Counted from the stretch's first letter, positions 11,840 to 20,689 are shown. The stretch: DNA of 64,000 bases from Micromonospora alfalfae (GCF_022230925.1 NZ_JAKKFH010000005.1:1-64000); one strand, 5' to 3'. The notes: generated from the sequence alone by a model not told the origin. A program made the numbers and translations.

Positions 11840-12322
11840 TCAGGCGGCTTCGACGGAGCCGGTGGCACCGGCCGCCACGGCAAGGTCGGCGAGATCACGC
11901 CAGAGCGCCGCCTCGACCGCCCGCGCGGCAAGCCCGCCGAGCAACAGTGCCACCACCCGACCGTACGGTGCGGTCGGCACCGCCTCGTGGGTGACGGTGA
12001 TCGCGGTGCAGCCCCGACGGCGGCGGCGGACCGGCCGCAGGCTCCAGGTGATGCGGTAGTCGGCGCCGGTGCCAGAGGAGCAGAGCACCAGTCGCTGCGG
12101 TGCGAGCGCCTCGACCACCAGGAACTCCTCGGTCAGCGTGCCGCCGCCCGGCTGGACCCGTTCCTCGCGCCAGGAGGTGCCGGGCCCGAACGAACCCGGG
12201 GTGAGCACTTCGATCGGGCCGGCTGCGGTCAACCGGGCGGCGCGGCCGGGCAGGTCGGTCAGCAGACGCCAGACGTCGACAGCGTGCGCCTCGATGATTC
12301 CGGTAATCGCCACCGTCGACAT
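11840..12322 (-). CDS. SRPBCC-family (polyketide cyclase/dehydrase-like) protein
   Basis: A 160-residue START/Bet v1-like protein. It begins VAITGIIEAHAVDVWRLLTD, the usual first strand and helix of SRPBCC ligand-binding proteins, and ends in a long amphipathic helix (VEAALWRDLADLAVAA). The ATG at 12322 is chosen for its strong GGAGGGTGGC ribosome binding site. The ligand is unknown. It sits between a propeller gene and a DUF397 gene with no clear pathway link. Confidence 0.75.
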   Translation of the reverse strand: MSTVAITGIIEAHAVDVWRLLTDLPGRAARLTAAGPIEVLTPGSFGPGTSWREERVQPGGGTLTEEFLVVEALAPQRLVLCSSGTGADYRITWSLRPVRRRRRGCTAITVTHEAVPTAPYGRVVALLLGGLAARAVEAALWRDLADLAVAAGATGSVEAA

Positions 12323-12466
12323 GCCACCCTCCCGTGTCCCCGACGGTACGCGGAGTGAGGGCCGGACGGGGCCCCCGGAGCGGAATTTCCACCACCCGGG
12401 GGCCACGCTGTCCGATTGGGCGGTCGCTCCGGCACCGGTCGTCGTCGACCGGCGCCGAAGCGCCGG

Positions 12467-12676
12467 TCAGCGCTCGAAGCGACCGGCCCGAATGGCGCCG
12501 ATGAACGCCGTCCACCCCGGCGGGCTGACCGCGAGTGTGGGACCGGCCTGGTCCTTGGAGTCGCGGACTCCGACCAGACCATGGACGTCGACCAGGTTGT
12601 CCGCCACTTCCACGCAGAGCCCCTGGTCGTTTGAGCGGCTGCTGGTACGCCAGACCGCGCCCGCAAGATCGTGCAT
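12467..12676 (-). CDS. DUF397 protein (orphan)
   Basis: A 69-residue DUF397 protein (VWRTSSRSNDQGLCVEVADN, then VRDSKD and AFIGAIRAG). GGAGGT about 7 bases before the ATG at 12676 fixes the start. DUF397 proteins normally follow an XRE/DUF5753 regulator in antitoxin- or development-related pairs. No such partner gene is adjacent here, so it is an orphan or is regulated in trans. Confidence 0.85.
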   Translation of the reverse strand: MHDLAGAVWRTSSRSNDQGLCVEVADNLVDVHGLVGVRDSKDQAGPTLAVSPPGWTAFIGAIRAGRFER

Positions 12677-12778
12677 CGTCGTTACCTCCGTGTGCGTCGG
12701 GATTGCCCCACCGCTGTGGCCGGGCGTGGGCCCGGCTCGTGTGGGACGACTTGATCCGCGTGACCAACGGCGCAACGA

Positions 12779-12815
12779 GGGCTCTTGATCGCACCCGCTG
12801 TGCGATCAAGAGTCC
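12779..12815. terminator. Long hairpin downstream of fahA
   Basis: CTCTTGATCGCAC (12782-12794) and GTGCGATCAAGAG (12800-12812) form a perfect 13-bp stem with a 5-base loop, extendable by a G-U and two G-C pairs. It lies about 110 bases past the fahA stop, in the direction of fahA transcription. It is probably the terminator of the fahA operon, though no U-tract follows. Confidence 0.55.
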
Positions 12816-12922
12816 CGTGAACGAGACGACTCGAAGACCAGATGGTCAGAGCGCTCCGGAGGGGGCGCAGTAATCCGACTCGGCAGTGGAAGCCGTTGAC
12901 GTGCTGGGCCGCAGCCCCGGCT

Positions 12923-14119
12923 TCAACGGGCCGGACGAACAGTGCCGGACACCTCACCGAGGGCGATGGTGGTGCCGTCCGGGCCGGGCGCGGTGGCGGT
13001 GATGGTCACCGTGTCGCCGTCGTTGAGGAAGGTACGGCTCTCGCCGCCCACGGTGACCGGCTCGGCCCCACCCCAGGTCAGTTCCAGGAAGGACCCGACC
13101 TGTCCCCGGTCCGGGCCGGAGACGGTCCCGGAGGCGTACAGGTCGCCGGTGCGCAGCGAAGCTCCGTTGACGGTGAGGTGCGCCAACTGCTGCGCCGGGG
13201 TCCAGTACATCGTGGCGAACGGGGGCTCACTGACCTGGTCGCCGTTCCACTCGACCGCCAGGCGCAGGTCCAGGCCCAGGTGCGGCACGTCCCGCAGGTA
13301 GTCGACCACCGGCGGGTCCTGGTCGGGGGCCGGCACAAAGGCGTCGGCGAGGGCGTCCAGTGGCGTCACCCAGGCCGAGACCGAGGTGGCGAACGACTTG
13401 CCGAGGAACGGGCCGAGCGGCTGATACTCCCAGGCCTGGATGTCGCGGGCCGACCAGTCGTTGACCAGCACCACCCCGAAGACGTGCTCGGCGAAGTCGT
13501 CAACGGAAACCCGGTCGCCCAACGCGCTGGGTACGCCCACCACGAAGCCGACCTCGGCCTCGATGTCGAGGCGTACCGATGGGCCGGTGACCGGGCCCTC
13601 GGCGGAGGCCCGCTGCCCGGTCGGCCGGGTCACCGGCGTGCCGGAGACGACCACGGTGCCGGCCCGGCCGTGGTAGCCGATCGGCAGGTGCTTCCAGTTG
13701 GGCAGCAGCGGCGGCTGACCGGGGCGGAAGATCTGCCCGACGTTCGACGCGTGGTGAACGGATGAGTAGAAGTCGACGTAGTCGGCCACCTCGATGGGGA
13801 GCAGCAACTCCACGTCGTCGAGGGGCACCAGCAGCGGCTCCACCGCCTCCCGGTGCGCCGGGTCGGTCAGCAGCTCGGCGATCCGCTGCCGTGCCGCCGT
13901 CCACTGCGGACGCCCCAGGGCCATGAAGTCGTTGAGCACGGGCCGGCACAGCGTGCCGGCGGCCAGCACCAGCTCGGCGGCCTCGGCCGCCGCGAGGTCG
14001 AAGACCCACGACCCGATCCGTACGCCGATCCGCGACGGGCCCCCGTTCTGCCGGAACACCCCGTACGGCAGGTTCGTCACCCCGTACGGCGAACCGTCGG
14101 CGCCGGTCACCCAGGTCAT
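12923..14119 (-). CDS. fahA: Fumarylacetoacetase
   Basis: Hydrolyses fumarylacetoacetate to fumarate and acetoacetate, the last step of tyrosine catabolism. The 398-residue protein has an N-terminal SH3-like domain and the FAH catalytic domain. Metal-binding motifs fit: YVDFYSSVHHASNVG, DIEAEVGFVVG and VNDWSARDIQAWEY. The ATG at 14119 overlaps the stop of the upstream unknown gene as ATGA, so the two are co-translated. The operon is divergent from hmgA. Confidence 0.95.
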   Translation of the reverse strand: MTWVTGADGSPYGVTNLPYGVFRQNGGPSRIGVRIGSWVFDLAAAEAAELVLAAGTLCRPVLNDFMALGRPQWTAARQRIAELLTDPAHREAVEPLLVPLDDVELLLPIEVADYVDFYSSVHHASNVGQIFRPGQPPLLPNWKHLPIGYHGRAGTVVVSGTPVTRPTGQRASAEGPVTGPSVRLDIEAEVGFVVGVPSALGDRVSVDDFAEHVFGVVLVNDWSARDIQAWEYQPLGPFLGKSFATSVSAWVTPLDALADAFVPAPDQDPPVVDYLRDVPHLGLDLRLAVEWNGDQVSEPPFATMYWTPAQQLAHLTVNGASLRTGDLYASGTVSGPDRGQVGSFLELTWGGAEPVTVGGESRTFLNDGDTVTITATAPGPDGTTIALGEVSGTVRPAR

Positions 14120-14985
14120 GCGTCGTAGCCCCCGTTCACCAGCCCAAGCCGGATCAGATCGGTCAGTGGTTCCAGGATGCTGCACGAGCCGAAGCCCACC
14201 CACAGGGGGCGAGGCCCGTCCAGTCGTGCCGTCGTGCGCTCCACCAGTGGGCGCGGGTCGACCACTGTGAGCAGTTCGGCGACCGAGCGCACACCGTCAC
14301 CGTCGGCGGCGGCCAGTGTCGCGGCCAGTACGTTGGCGTAGCCGTGGTGGGTGAACCCGGTCTCCGGGTCCAGGTGTCGGATCGCCTGGTGCAGTCCGGC
14401 GGTGAGCTTGAACGGCAGGCCCCGGTCCCGGCAGGCGCAGATCACAGTGGCCAACTCGGTCGGGGTGGGGAAGAGCTCGGCGGCCAGGCCGCCGGTGCGG
14501 AACTTGGCAGCGATCGGCACCCCGTCGGCCCGTGCGGCGACGAGCGCATCCAGTGCGCCCATCAGCCCGAAGGTCAGCGGCAGTTCGGCGTAGACGGTTT
14601 CCACGCCCGGTAGCGCGTCGGTCAGGCGCAGCAACTCGGCGATGCCGGGCAGCGGGTCCTCGCCGCGCTTGGCGACCGCCACCTCGACCTGACGCGCGGT
14701 GACGCCGTCGGGGGCGAGAAACGACAGCGCGAACGGCAGGTTCCCGATCCCGGTGTCACCGATCACCCCGACCACCAGGCCCTCGCCCGGGTCGACGAGA
14801 CCGCTCAGCGCACCGGCGGCCACGTCCGACGCGGGGATCAGCAGTGGGCCGACCAGGTCGGCGTACCAGGCGGCGCGGTGCTGGCGGTGGGCGACCAGTG
14901 CGTCGTGCAGCGCGGCGCTGCCCGGTGGGAAGACGGCGGCGTCGTCCACCAGGCCGTGGAGGAGTGCTGGCACCTGCGTTGACAC
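14116..14985 (-). CDS. Conserved unknown protein paired with fahA
   Basis: A 289-residue soluble protein of unrecognised family. Notable segments are VDDAAVFPPGSA near the N-terminus, FRTGGLAAELFPTPTELA, CRDRGLPFKLTAGLHQAIRH and a C-terminal GFGSCSILEPL. Alternating helix/strand propensity and the conserved-looking K-R-G and K-T-G-H residues suggest a TIM-barrel-like enzyme. The start is GTG at 14985. It overlaps fahA by ATGA and is divergent from hmgA, placing it between the ring-opening and hydrolysis steps. No maleylacetoacetate isomerase is encoded nearby, so it is a candidate for that step (inference). Confidence 0.8.
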   Translation of the reverse strand: MSTQVPALLHGLVDDAAVFPPGSAALHDALVAHRQHRAAWYADLVGPLLIPASDVAAGALSGLVDPGEGLVVGVIGDTGIGNLPFALSFLAPDGVTARQVEVAVAKRGEDPLPGIAELLRLTDALPGVETVYAELPLTFGLMGALDALVAARADGVPIAAKFRTGGLAAELFPTPTELATVICACRDRGLPFKLTAGLHQAIRHLDPETGFTHHGYANVLAATLAAADGDGVRSVAELLTVVDPRPLVERTTARLDGPRPLWVGFGSCSILEPLTDLIRLGLVNGGYDA

Positions 14986-15025
14986 GGAACAAGAATGTAC
15001 GGGACGCTACGAGGAACGGACAACA

Positions 15026-15044
15026 GCGTCCGATTATCGGACGC
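15026..15044. promoter_or_regulatory. Operator-like dyad between hmgA and fahA operon
   Basis: GCGTCCGATTATCGGACGC is an 8-bp perfect dyad around a TTA centre. It lies 41 bases before the GTG of the fahA operon and 35 bases before hmgA, well placed to control both divergent transcripts. The cognate regulator is not adjacent. Confidence 0.55.
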
Positions 15045-15079
15045 CCTCGGCCGGTGAACGGGAAATATCGGGAGGCGAG

Positions 15080-16240
15080 ATGCCGTACTACCGCAGCGTC
15101 GGCGAGGTGCCGCGCAAGCGCCACACCCAGTTCCGGCAGCCCGACGGCAGCCTCTACGCCGAGGAGCTGATGGGCCAGGAGGGCTTCTCCTCCGACTCGT
15201 CCCTGCTCTACCACCGGCACGCGCCCACCGCGATCCTGGCCGCCGACGAGTTCACCCCACCCGCCTTCACCCGGGTGCCGAACCTGCCGCTCAAGCCCCG
15301 CCACCTGCGCACCCACAAACTGGACACCGGCGGTTCCGACCCCATTCTCGGCCGGCAGTACCTGCTCGCCAACGACGACGTACGGATCGGTTACGTGGTC
15401 GCCGACCGACCCTCACCGCTGTTCCGCGACGCCACCGGGGACCACTGCCTCTACGTCGAGTCGGGCACCCTTCGGGTCGAGTCTCCGTTCGGCGTGCTGG
15501 ACGCGGTCGCCGGCGACTACGTCGTCATCCCCACCTCGACCATCCACCGGCTGGTGCCCACCGGCGACCAGCCCGTCCGGCTGCTCGCCGTCGAGGCGTC
15601 CGGGCACATCGGCCCGCCCAAGCGCTACCTCTCCGTGCGCGGCCAGTTCCTGGAGCACTCGCCGTACTGCGAGCGGGACGTACGCGGCCCCGACGCCCCG
15701 CTGCTCGTCGACGGCGATGAGGTCGAGGTGCTGGTCCGGCACCGACGCGGGTGGACCCGCTACGTCTACGCCCACCACCCGTTCGACGTGGTCGGCTGGG
15801 ACGGGCACCTCTACCCGTGGGCGTTCTCCATCCACGACTTCGAGCCGATCACCGGCCGCATCCACCAGCCCCCGCCGGTGCACCAGACCTTCCAGGGGCC
15901 CAACTTCGTCATCTGCTCGTTCGTGCCGCGCAAGGTCGACTATCACCCGCAGTCGATCCCGGTGCCGTACAACCACCATAACGTCGACTCCGACGAGATG
16001 CTCTTCTACACCGGCGGCAACTACGAGGCTCGGCGCGGCTCCGGCATCGAGCAGGGCTCGATCTCCCTGCACCCGTCCGGTTTCACCCACGGCCCCCAGC
16101 CGGGTGCCGCCGAGCGTTCCATCGGCGCGGACTACTTCGACGAGCTGGCCGTCATGGTCGACACTTTCCGCCCGCTGGATCTCTGCGACGCCGCCAGCTC
16201 CTGCGAGGACGAGGGTTACGCCTGGACCTGGGCGCGCTAG
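15080..16240 (+). CDS. hmgA: Homogentisate 1,2-dioxygenase
   Basis: Fe(II) cupin enzyme opening the homogentisate ring to maleylacetoacetate. The protein has 386 residues. Probable iron ligands are H300 and E306 in YNHHNVDSDEMLFY, with the same six-residue spacing as the human enzyme, and H337 in FTHGP. The ATG at 15080 is supported by GGGAGGCGAG just upstream and by the family N-terminus PYYRSVGEVPRKRHTQFR. It diverges from the unknown gene and fahA, and its stop overlaps the stop of the convergent TPR gene. Confidence 0.95.
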   Translation: MPYYRSVGEVPRKRHTQFRQPDGSLYAEELMGQEGFSSDSSLLYHRHAPTAILAADEFTPPAFTRVPNLPLKPRHLRTHKLDTGGSDPILGRQYLLANDDVRIGYVVADRPSPLFRDATGDHCLYVESGTLRVESPFGVLDAVAGDYVVIPTSTIHRLVPTGDQPVRLLAVEASGHIGPPKRYLSVRGQFLEHSPYCERDVRGPDAPLLVDGDEVEVLVRHRRGWTRYVYAHHPFDVVGWDGHLYPWAFSIHDFEPITGRIHQPPPVHQTFQGPNFVICSFVPRKVDYHPQSIPVPYNHHNVDSDEMLFYTGGNYEARRGSGIEQGSISLHPSGFTHGPQPGAAERSIGADYFDELAVMVDTFRPLDLCDAASSCEDEGYAWTWAR

Positions 16241-17265
16241 CGGATGGCGGTACGCGTGAACACGGCGAACTCGGCCACCGCCGTGGTGGCGATGGCCAGC
16301 ACCAGGGGCCACGGGGAGCCGACCACGGCGTACACCAGCAGCAGCAGCGGCGCGGCGGCCACGGCGTAGATGGCCAGGGCCATCGCCCGGTCCGAGTGCA
16401 GCAGGGCGGGCAGGACGGTCCGGGTCAGCCCGGGCAGCCGAGCCGCGAGCTGCCAGACGATGATCCCGCCGGTGAGGGCGGCGAGCACCGCCAGGACGCG
16501 GGAGAACCCGTCGCTCGCCGACGCCGCGAACGCGACCAGCACCGCCGCGACCAGCGACCACCCCGCGCCGTAGAGCACCAGGCGGTGCAGCCCGTACGCG
16601 AGGGTCCGTGGCGAGTCGATCCGGCTCGGGCTGACCGTCACCGCCTCGGCGACGTGCTCCAACGCCTCCGACCAGCGGCGCTGCTCCAGCCGCATGACGC
16701 CAACGTCGTGGCCGGCCTCGCCGATCCGTGGGTCGAGCCGCAGCGCCTCCCGGTAGGCCCGCTCGGCCAGGTCGAACAGGTTCAGGCGGGCGGCGACCAG
16801 GCTGAGCACCAGGTGCGCCTGCGGCTCCTGCGGGGCCAGCTCGACACCGCGCCAGGCCGCGTTCAGCGCCGGCTGGCCGTTGCGGGCGCCGGCCAGGATC
16901 GCCGCCGCGCTCCGCTGGGCGTACGCGTCGGCCGGGCCGAGGGTGAGGATCCGATCGGCGGTGGCAGCCGACTCGCTGTAGCGCTCCAGGTCGGCCAGGG
17001 CCATCCCCCTGGCGGCCAGCGGCGGCAGGGCCTCCGGTGCGGCGGCCACTGCCGTGTCGGCGGCGGTGAGCGCCTCGGCCGGGCGGTCGGCGGCCAGGTG
17101 CACCCGGGCCAGCATGGTGAGCGCGTCGACGTCATCCGGCTGGAGGGCCAACCCGTAGGCCAGCTCCCCGGCCGCCTCGTCGTAGCGGCCGAGTTCGGCG
17201 AGGAGTTGGGCCCGCTGGACGTAGCCGTCGGCGGCGGACTGGTCGGGGGTGGGGTCGCTGGACAT
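16237..17265 (-). CDS. TPR-repeat membrane protein
   Basis: A 342-residue protein. Residues 10-215 hold about five tetratricopeptide repeats (YDEAAGELAYGLALQPDD, AERAYREALRLDPR, WSEALEHVAEAVTVSP), followed by four predicted transmembrane helices (about 225-340). It probably scaffolds a membrane-associated complex on the cytosolic face. The function is unknown. The stop codon overlaps that of hmgA tail to tail. ispF lies upstream on the same strand with only 10 bp between, so it may be the last gene of the carD-ispD-ispF transcript. Confidence 0.8.
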   Translation of the reverse strand: MSSDPTPDQSAADGYVQRAQLLAELGRYDEAAGELAYGLALQPDDVDALTMLARVHLAADRPAEALTAADTAVAAAPEALPPLAARGMALADLERYSESAATADRILTLGPADAYAQRSAAAILAGARNGQPALNAAWRGVELAPQEPQAHLVLSLVAARLNLFDLAERAYREALRLDPRIGEAGHDVGVMRLEQRRWSEALEHVAEAVTVSPSRIDSPRTLAYGLHRLVLYGAGWSLVAAVLVAFAASASDGFSRVLAVLAALTGGIIVWQLAARLPGLTRTVLPALLHSDRAMALAIYAVAAAPLLLLVYAVVGSPWPLVLAIATTAVAEFAVFTRTAIR

Positions 17266-17275
17266 CGCGGCGAGC

Positions 17276-17758
17276 TTAGGCGGCCGACGCGTCGTACACC
17301 AGGGCCACCGCGACCCCGGCCAACCCTTCCTCGCGGCCGGCGAAGCCGAGCCCGTCGGTGGTCGCCGCCGAGACGGTGACCGGGGCGCCGACGGCGGCGG
17401 AGAGAACCTCCTGCGCCTCCGCCCGACGCCGGCCGATCTTGGGGCGGTTGCCGATGACCTGCACGGACACGTTGCCGATCTCCAGGCCGGCGGCGCGCAC
17501 CCGACGGGCCGTCTCGGTCAGCAGAGCCACCCCGGACGCGCCGGCCCACTCCGGCTGGCCCACCCCGAAGGCGGAACCGAGATCACCGAGACCGGCGGCG
17601 GAGAGCAACGCGTTGCAGGCGGCGTGCGCGGCCACGTCGGCGTCCGAGTGCCCGGCGAGGCCGTCCTGGTCGGGCCAGAGCAGCCCAGCCACCCAGCACG
17701 GCCGGCCCGGCTCGAACGCGTGCACGTCGGTGCCGATGGCCACCCGGGGAACGATCAT
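17276..17758 (-). CDS. ispF: 2-C-methyl-D-erythritol 2,4-cyclodiphosphate synthase
   Basis: MEP-pathway enzyme forming the cyclodiphosphate precursor of IPP and DMAPP. The 160-residue protein is of usual length. Metal and active-site motifs are visible: [12 protein letters not shown] (Asp-x-His), [11 protein letters not shown] and the 3' motif [15 protein letters not shown]. The ATG at 17758 is chosen over an upstream in-frame GTG because it gives the canonical [14 protein letters not shown] start. ispD ends 16 bases upstream. Confidence 0.97.
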   Translation of the reverse strand: MIVPRVAIGTDVHAFEPGRPCWVAGLLWPDQDGLAGHSDADVAAHAACNALLSAAGLGDLGSAFGVGQPEWAGASGVALLTETARRVRAAGLEIGNVSVQVIGNRPKIGRRRAEAQEVLSAAVGAPVTVSAATTDGLGFAGREEGLAGVAVALVYDASAA

Positions 17759-17774
17759 GAGCAGAGGGTACGCG

Positions 17775-18470
17775 TCAATCGGCTGCGGCAAGCAGATGCT
17801 CGGCCAGAGCCAGGTCGAACGGTCGAGTGATTTTCAGTGCGTACTCCGAGCCGGGCACGCAGCTCACCGCGACGCCCTGCTTCTCGACCAGCCCGGCGTC
17901 GTCGGTGAGGGAGTCACCGGCGGCGGCGTGGGCGGCGCTGAGCACTGCCCGACGGAAACCCTGCGGGGTCTGCACCGCGCGCAGGGCGGAACGGTCGACG
18001 GTGCCGAGCACCACCTCGTCGGCACCGACTTCCTTGATCGTGTCGACGACCGGCAGGACCGGAATCACCGCATCACGCCCGCCACGCACCGCCGCCGCGA
18101 CGGATTCGACCAGCTCAGGTGGGGTGAGCGCCCGGGCGGCATCGTGCACCAGGACGATCGTCGGGCCGGCGGGCACCGCAGCCAGCGCCGCGGCCACCGA
18201 CGCCTGCCGTTCGGCACCACCGGGCACCACGATCACCGGGGCGACCGGGGCCAACAGCTCGCGGACGGCCTGCACCTCGGCGGCCGGCGCGGCCACCACG
18301 ATGGTGTGCACCGACGGCGCGGCGGCCAGTCGACGCACGGCGTGCACCAACAGCGGCTCACCGGCGAGCAGGCGCAGCGCCTTGGGTCGGCCGGGGCCGA
18401 GCCGTACGCCGGCACCCGCCGCAGGCACGAGGACCGCGACGTCACCGCGCGGATTGAGCTGCGCGGTCAC
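17775..18470 (-). CDS. ispD: 2-C-methyl-D-erythritol 4-phosphate cytidylyltransferase
   Basis: Adds CMP from CTP to methylerythritol 4-phosphate. The 231-residue Rossmann-type nucleotidyltransferase carries the CTP loop [26 protein letters not shown] and VQTPQGFRR motifs. It starts GTG at 18470 with GAGGA upstream, 56 bases after carD. The order carD-ispD-ispF is conserved in Actinobacteria. Confidence 0.96.
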   Translation of the reverse strand: MTAQLNPRGDVAVLVPAAGAGVRLGPGRPKALRLLAGEPLLVHAVRRLAAAPSVHTIVVAAPAAEVQAVRELLAPVAPVIVVPGGAERQASVAAALAAVPAGPTIVLVHDAARALTPPELVESVAAAVRGGRDAVIPVLPVVDTIKEVGADEVVLGTVDRSALRAVQTPQGFRRAVLSAAHAAAGDSLTDDAGLVEKQGVAVSCVPGSEYALKITRPFDLALAEHLLAAAD

Positions 18471-18526
18471 GTCGCGGTCCTCGGTGGTTTGTTCACTACG
18501 AAGTGGGTACGACGATGCTGTGCCGA

Positions 18527-19012
18527 CTAGGCCTCGGTGAGGACCTTGTCGAGCAGCGTCTCCGCCTCGTCCTTGGTGCTCTTCTCGGCCAGCGCGACCT
18601 CGCCGACGAGAATGTCACGGGCCTTGGCGAGCATCCGCTTCTCGCCCGCAGAGAGGCCCCGCTCCCGCTCCCGGCGCCACAGGTCACGCACGACCTCGGC
18701 GACCTTCAGCGGGTTGCCGGAAGCCAGCTTTTCCAGGTTGGCCTTGTAACGCCGCGACCAGTTGGTCGGCTCCTCGGTGTGCGGAGCCCGGAGAACGTCG
18801 AAGACCTTCCCGAGGCCCTCTTCGCCGACCACCTCGCGGACGCCCACGATCTCGGCATTTTCGGCCGGCACCCGGACCGTCAGGTCACCCTGCGCGACCC
18901 TCAGGACGAGATATTTCTTAGGCTCGCCCTTGATGATCCGAGTCTCGATTGCCTCGATGAGTGCGGCCCCGTGGTGGGGGTAAACAACGGTCTCGCCGAC
19001 ACTGAAAACCAT
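18527..19012 (-). CDS. carD: CarD-family RNA polymerase-binding regulator
   Basis: Essential global regulator that stabilises open complexes at rRNA and other promoters. The 161-residue protein has an N-terminal RNAP-beta-interacting Tudor-like domain ([16 protein letters not shown]) and a C-terminal helical DNA-binding domain with [13 protein letters not shown], which includes the tryptophan that wedges into the upstream bubble edge. The ATG at 19012 is preceded by AAAGGGG. It heads an operon with ispD and ispF. Confidence 0.97.
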   Translation of the reverse strand: MVFSVGETVVYPHHGAALIEAIETRIIKGEPKKYLVLRVAQGDLTVRVPAENAEIVGVREVVGEEGLGKVFDVLRAPHTEEPTNWSRRYKANLEKLASGNPLKVAEVVRDLWRRERERGLSAGEKRMLAKARDILVGEVALAEKSTKDEAETLLDKVLTEA

Positions 19013-19039
19013 AGGTTCGAAACCCCTTTCGCTGTGTCT

Positions 19040-19068
19040 AGGGTAACACGCTCAGGCACCGATGTCTC
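19040..19068 (-). promoter_or_regulatory. Probable carD promoter
   Basis: Minus-strand GAGACA (complement of 19063-19068) and TACCCT (19040-19045) with a 17-base spacer match a sigma-70-type promoter, placing transcription start about 20 bases before the carD ATG. The remaining gap up to 19340 shows no gene. It holds a plus-strand TTGACA at 19126-19131 without a good -10 partner. Confidence 0.5.
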
Positions 19069-19340
19069 ACCGATGTCCTGACCGTTGGCGCAGCTCAGGG
19101 GCCCTGTGAGAGGTCTTGCTTCAGCTTGACAGGCGGTCAAACCGATGGTTCGAACACGCTCCGTAACGCGCAAATGACTGCCCGGTACGGGTGAACAGAA
19201 CGTCGAGATCAAGGGCTATGCGCTCCTCCCATGGTAGCCCGGCCAGCAGGACCGCGCCCAGATGTAGCGGGAGGAGCCCCTGGTGCGCGACCCTGGAGAC
19301 CGAGCCGCACTCAGCTCTCGAGACGCTTCCAGGAGGTCCG

Positions 19341-20033
19341 ATGGGCAAGCCGGACGCAGAGGGGCACGGGCCAGCCGACGGCCTGCCCGGCCTCCCGCCC
19401 GAATGGGGCCGCGTGGTGGTTCCCGACGACGCCTCCGCGCTGGCCGCCGAGGCCACTCAGATCCGCCGTGAGCTGCGCCGGGCCGGCAGCCTCCCGGGCG
19501 GTCACCAGGCCCTGGGCCTGCCGCTGGTGGTCCTGCTGGTGGCGGTCCTCACCACGCTGGCCGGCCTGCTGGCGGTCACCTGGCCCCGCGCCAACCGCGG
19601 CGCCGACCGGCCGACCCCGGCCCCCTGGTCGCCACCCGCGACCCTCGTCGGTCGGGCGCTGCCCGCACTGGACCTGGTCGACGCGGACGACGCACCCGTG
19701 CCACTGCGCGGCCTGCTACCCGCCATGATCATTCTGTTGGACGGCTGTCCCTGCCCGGACCGGGTCGGCGACGCCCTGGCAGCCGCGCCCGGCGGCGTCT
19801 CCGTGGTCACCGTCACCGGAGGGCGGACGCCGCCGGCCAGGCCCACCATCGAGAGGCAGGCTCGCGCCCTGGCCGACCCCGCCGGAGGCCTGCGTTCGTT
19901 CCTCGGCCAGCCGGCCCGCCCCGGCGCCGCGACCGCCCTCCTCGTCGACCGGGCCGGCCTCGTCACGCGGGTGCTGCCCGAGCTGGGCACCAGCGACACC
20001 TACCGGAACGATCTGAGCGTCCTGGCCGGCTGA
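19341..20033 (+). CDS. Membrane-anchored thioredoxin-like protein with CPC motif
   Basis: A 230-residue protein with a cytosolic N-terminus (about 55 residues), one transmembrane helix (LPLVVLLVAVLTTLAGLLAV) and an external domain. That domain resembles TlpA/peroxiredoxin-like folds: VGRALPALDLVDADDAPVPL, then a strand and LLDGCPCPD in place of the usual CxxC, then VSVVTVTGG. AGGAGG precedes the ATG at 19341 by 6 bases. The CPC pair may be redox-active, but the canonical helix-dipole arrangement is unclear. Convergent with the next gene. Confidence 0.65.
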   Translation: MGKPDAEGHGPADGLPGLPPEWGRVVVPDDASALAAEATQIRRELRRAGSLPGGHQALGLPLVVLLVAVLTTLAGLLAVTWPRANRGADRPTPAPWSPPATLVGRALPALDLVDADDAPVPLRGLLPAMIILLDGCPCPDRVGDALAAAPGGVSVVTVTGGRTPPARPTIERQARALADPAGGLRSFLGQPARPGAATALLVDRAGLVTRVLPELGTSDTYRNDLSVLAG

Positions 20034-20041
20034 CGCCGCGC

Positions 20042-20689
20042 CTAGAGCGGCAGCGCGACGAGCTGCGCCTGAATGTCGATGGGCCGGTCGACGGCCGAGA
20101 ACGACACCCGGAACGGCCCGCCGCCGGGCAGCACCTCGGCATTGGCGATCGTGCCGTCACAGTCGATGCGCGACTGACCGACGATCTCGGCCCCGGTGCT
20201 GGTAACCGCCATCGTGCCCGGGCGGGTGCACCGGTACTGGAGCAGGTAACGCCCACCGTCGTTGCCGGCCTGCCGGGTCAGTGCCTGGCCCGGAGCGAGG
20301 CCCCGCTGCTCTCGCCAGATCGTCTCGCGGAACGTGGGCAGGTCACCCGCGGGGAAGAGCACCTCGGGATCACCCTCGATGTCGCTGATCGAGCCCGTCG
20401 CCGGGTCGATCACCACCCGCGAACCGCTCTCCACCCGGACGACCTCGCCGGTGCTCGGGTTCATCCGCACCGTCACCCGCTCGTCAGGCTCCGCAGCCGC
20501 GAGGAGACGTTCCATCCGGGTGCTGACGCTCGGCCCGACCGATGGCACCGCCACCGCCGAAGGGACAGTCGCCCCCGCCGTCGACGCTGGCGCGGCGGCA
20601 CGCCACCACCAGCCGCCGACGACCAGAACGGCCACCGCAGCACCGAACAGCACCACCGAGCGCAGCCGGTCGTCCGCTGTCGCATCCAC
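20042..20689 (-). CDS. Single-pass membrane protein of unknown function
   Basis: A 215-residue protein starting with GTG. One N-terminal transmembrane helix (about 12-30, VVLFGAAVAVLVVGGWWW) is followed by an extracytoplasmic domain of about 150 residues with two cysteines (YRCTRP, RIDCDG). No family was recognised. It lies 31 bases downstream of the type III PKS gene on the same strand and may share its transcript. Confidence 0.65.
   Translation of the reverse strand: MDATADDRLRSVVLFGAAVAVLVVGGWWWRAAAPASTAGATVPSAVAVPSVGPSVSTRMERLLAAAEPDERVTVRMNPSTGEVVRVESGSRVVIDPATGSISDIEGDPEVLFPAGDLPTFRETIWREQRGLAPGQALTRQAGNDGGRYLLQYRCTRPGTMAVTSTGAEIVGQSRIDCDGTIANAEVLPGGGPFRVSFSAVDRPIDIQAQLVALPL

Noticed and set aside
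12677..12922. Possible XRE partner gene of the DUF397 protein
   Set aside because: No frame in this gap shows a helix-turn-helix; the region holds only a hairpin and promoter-like sequence.
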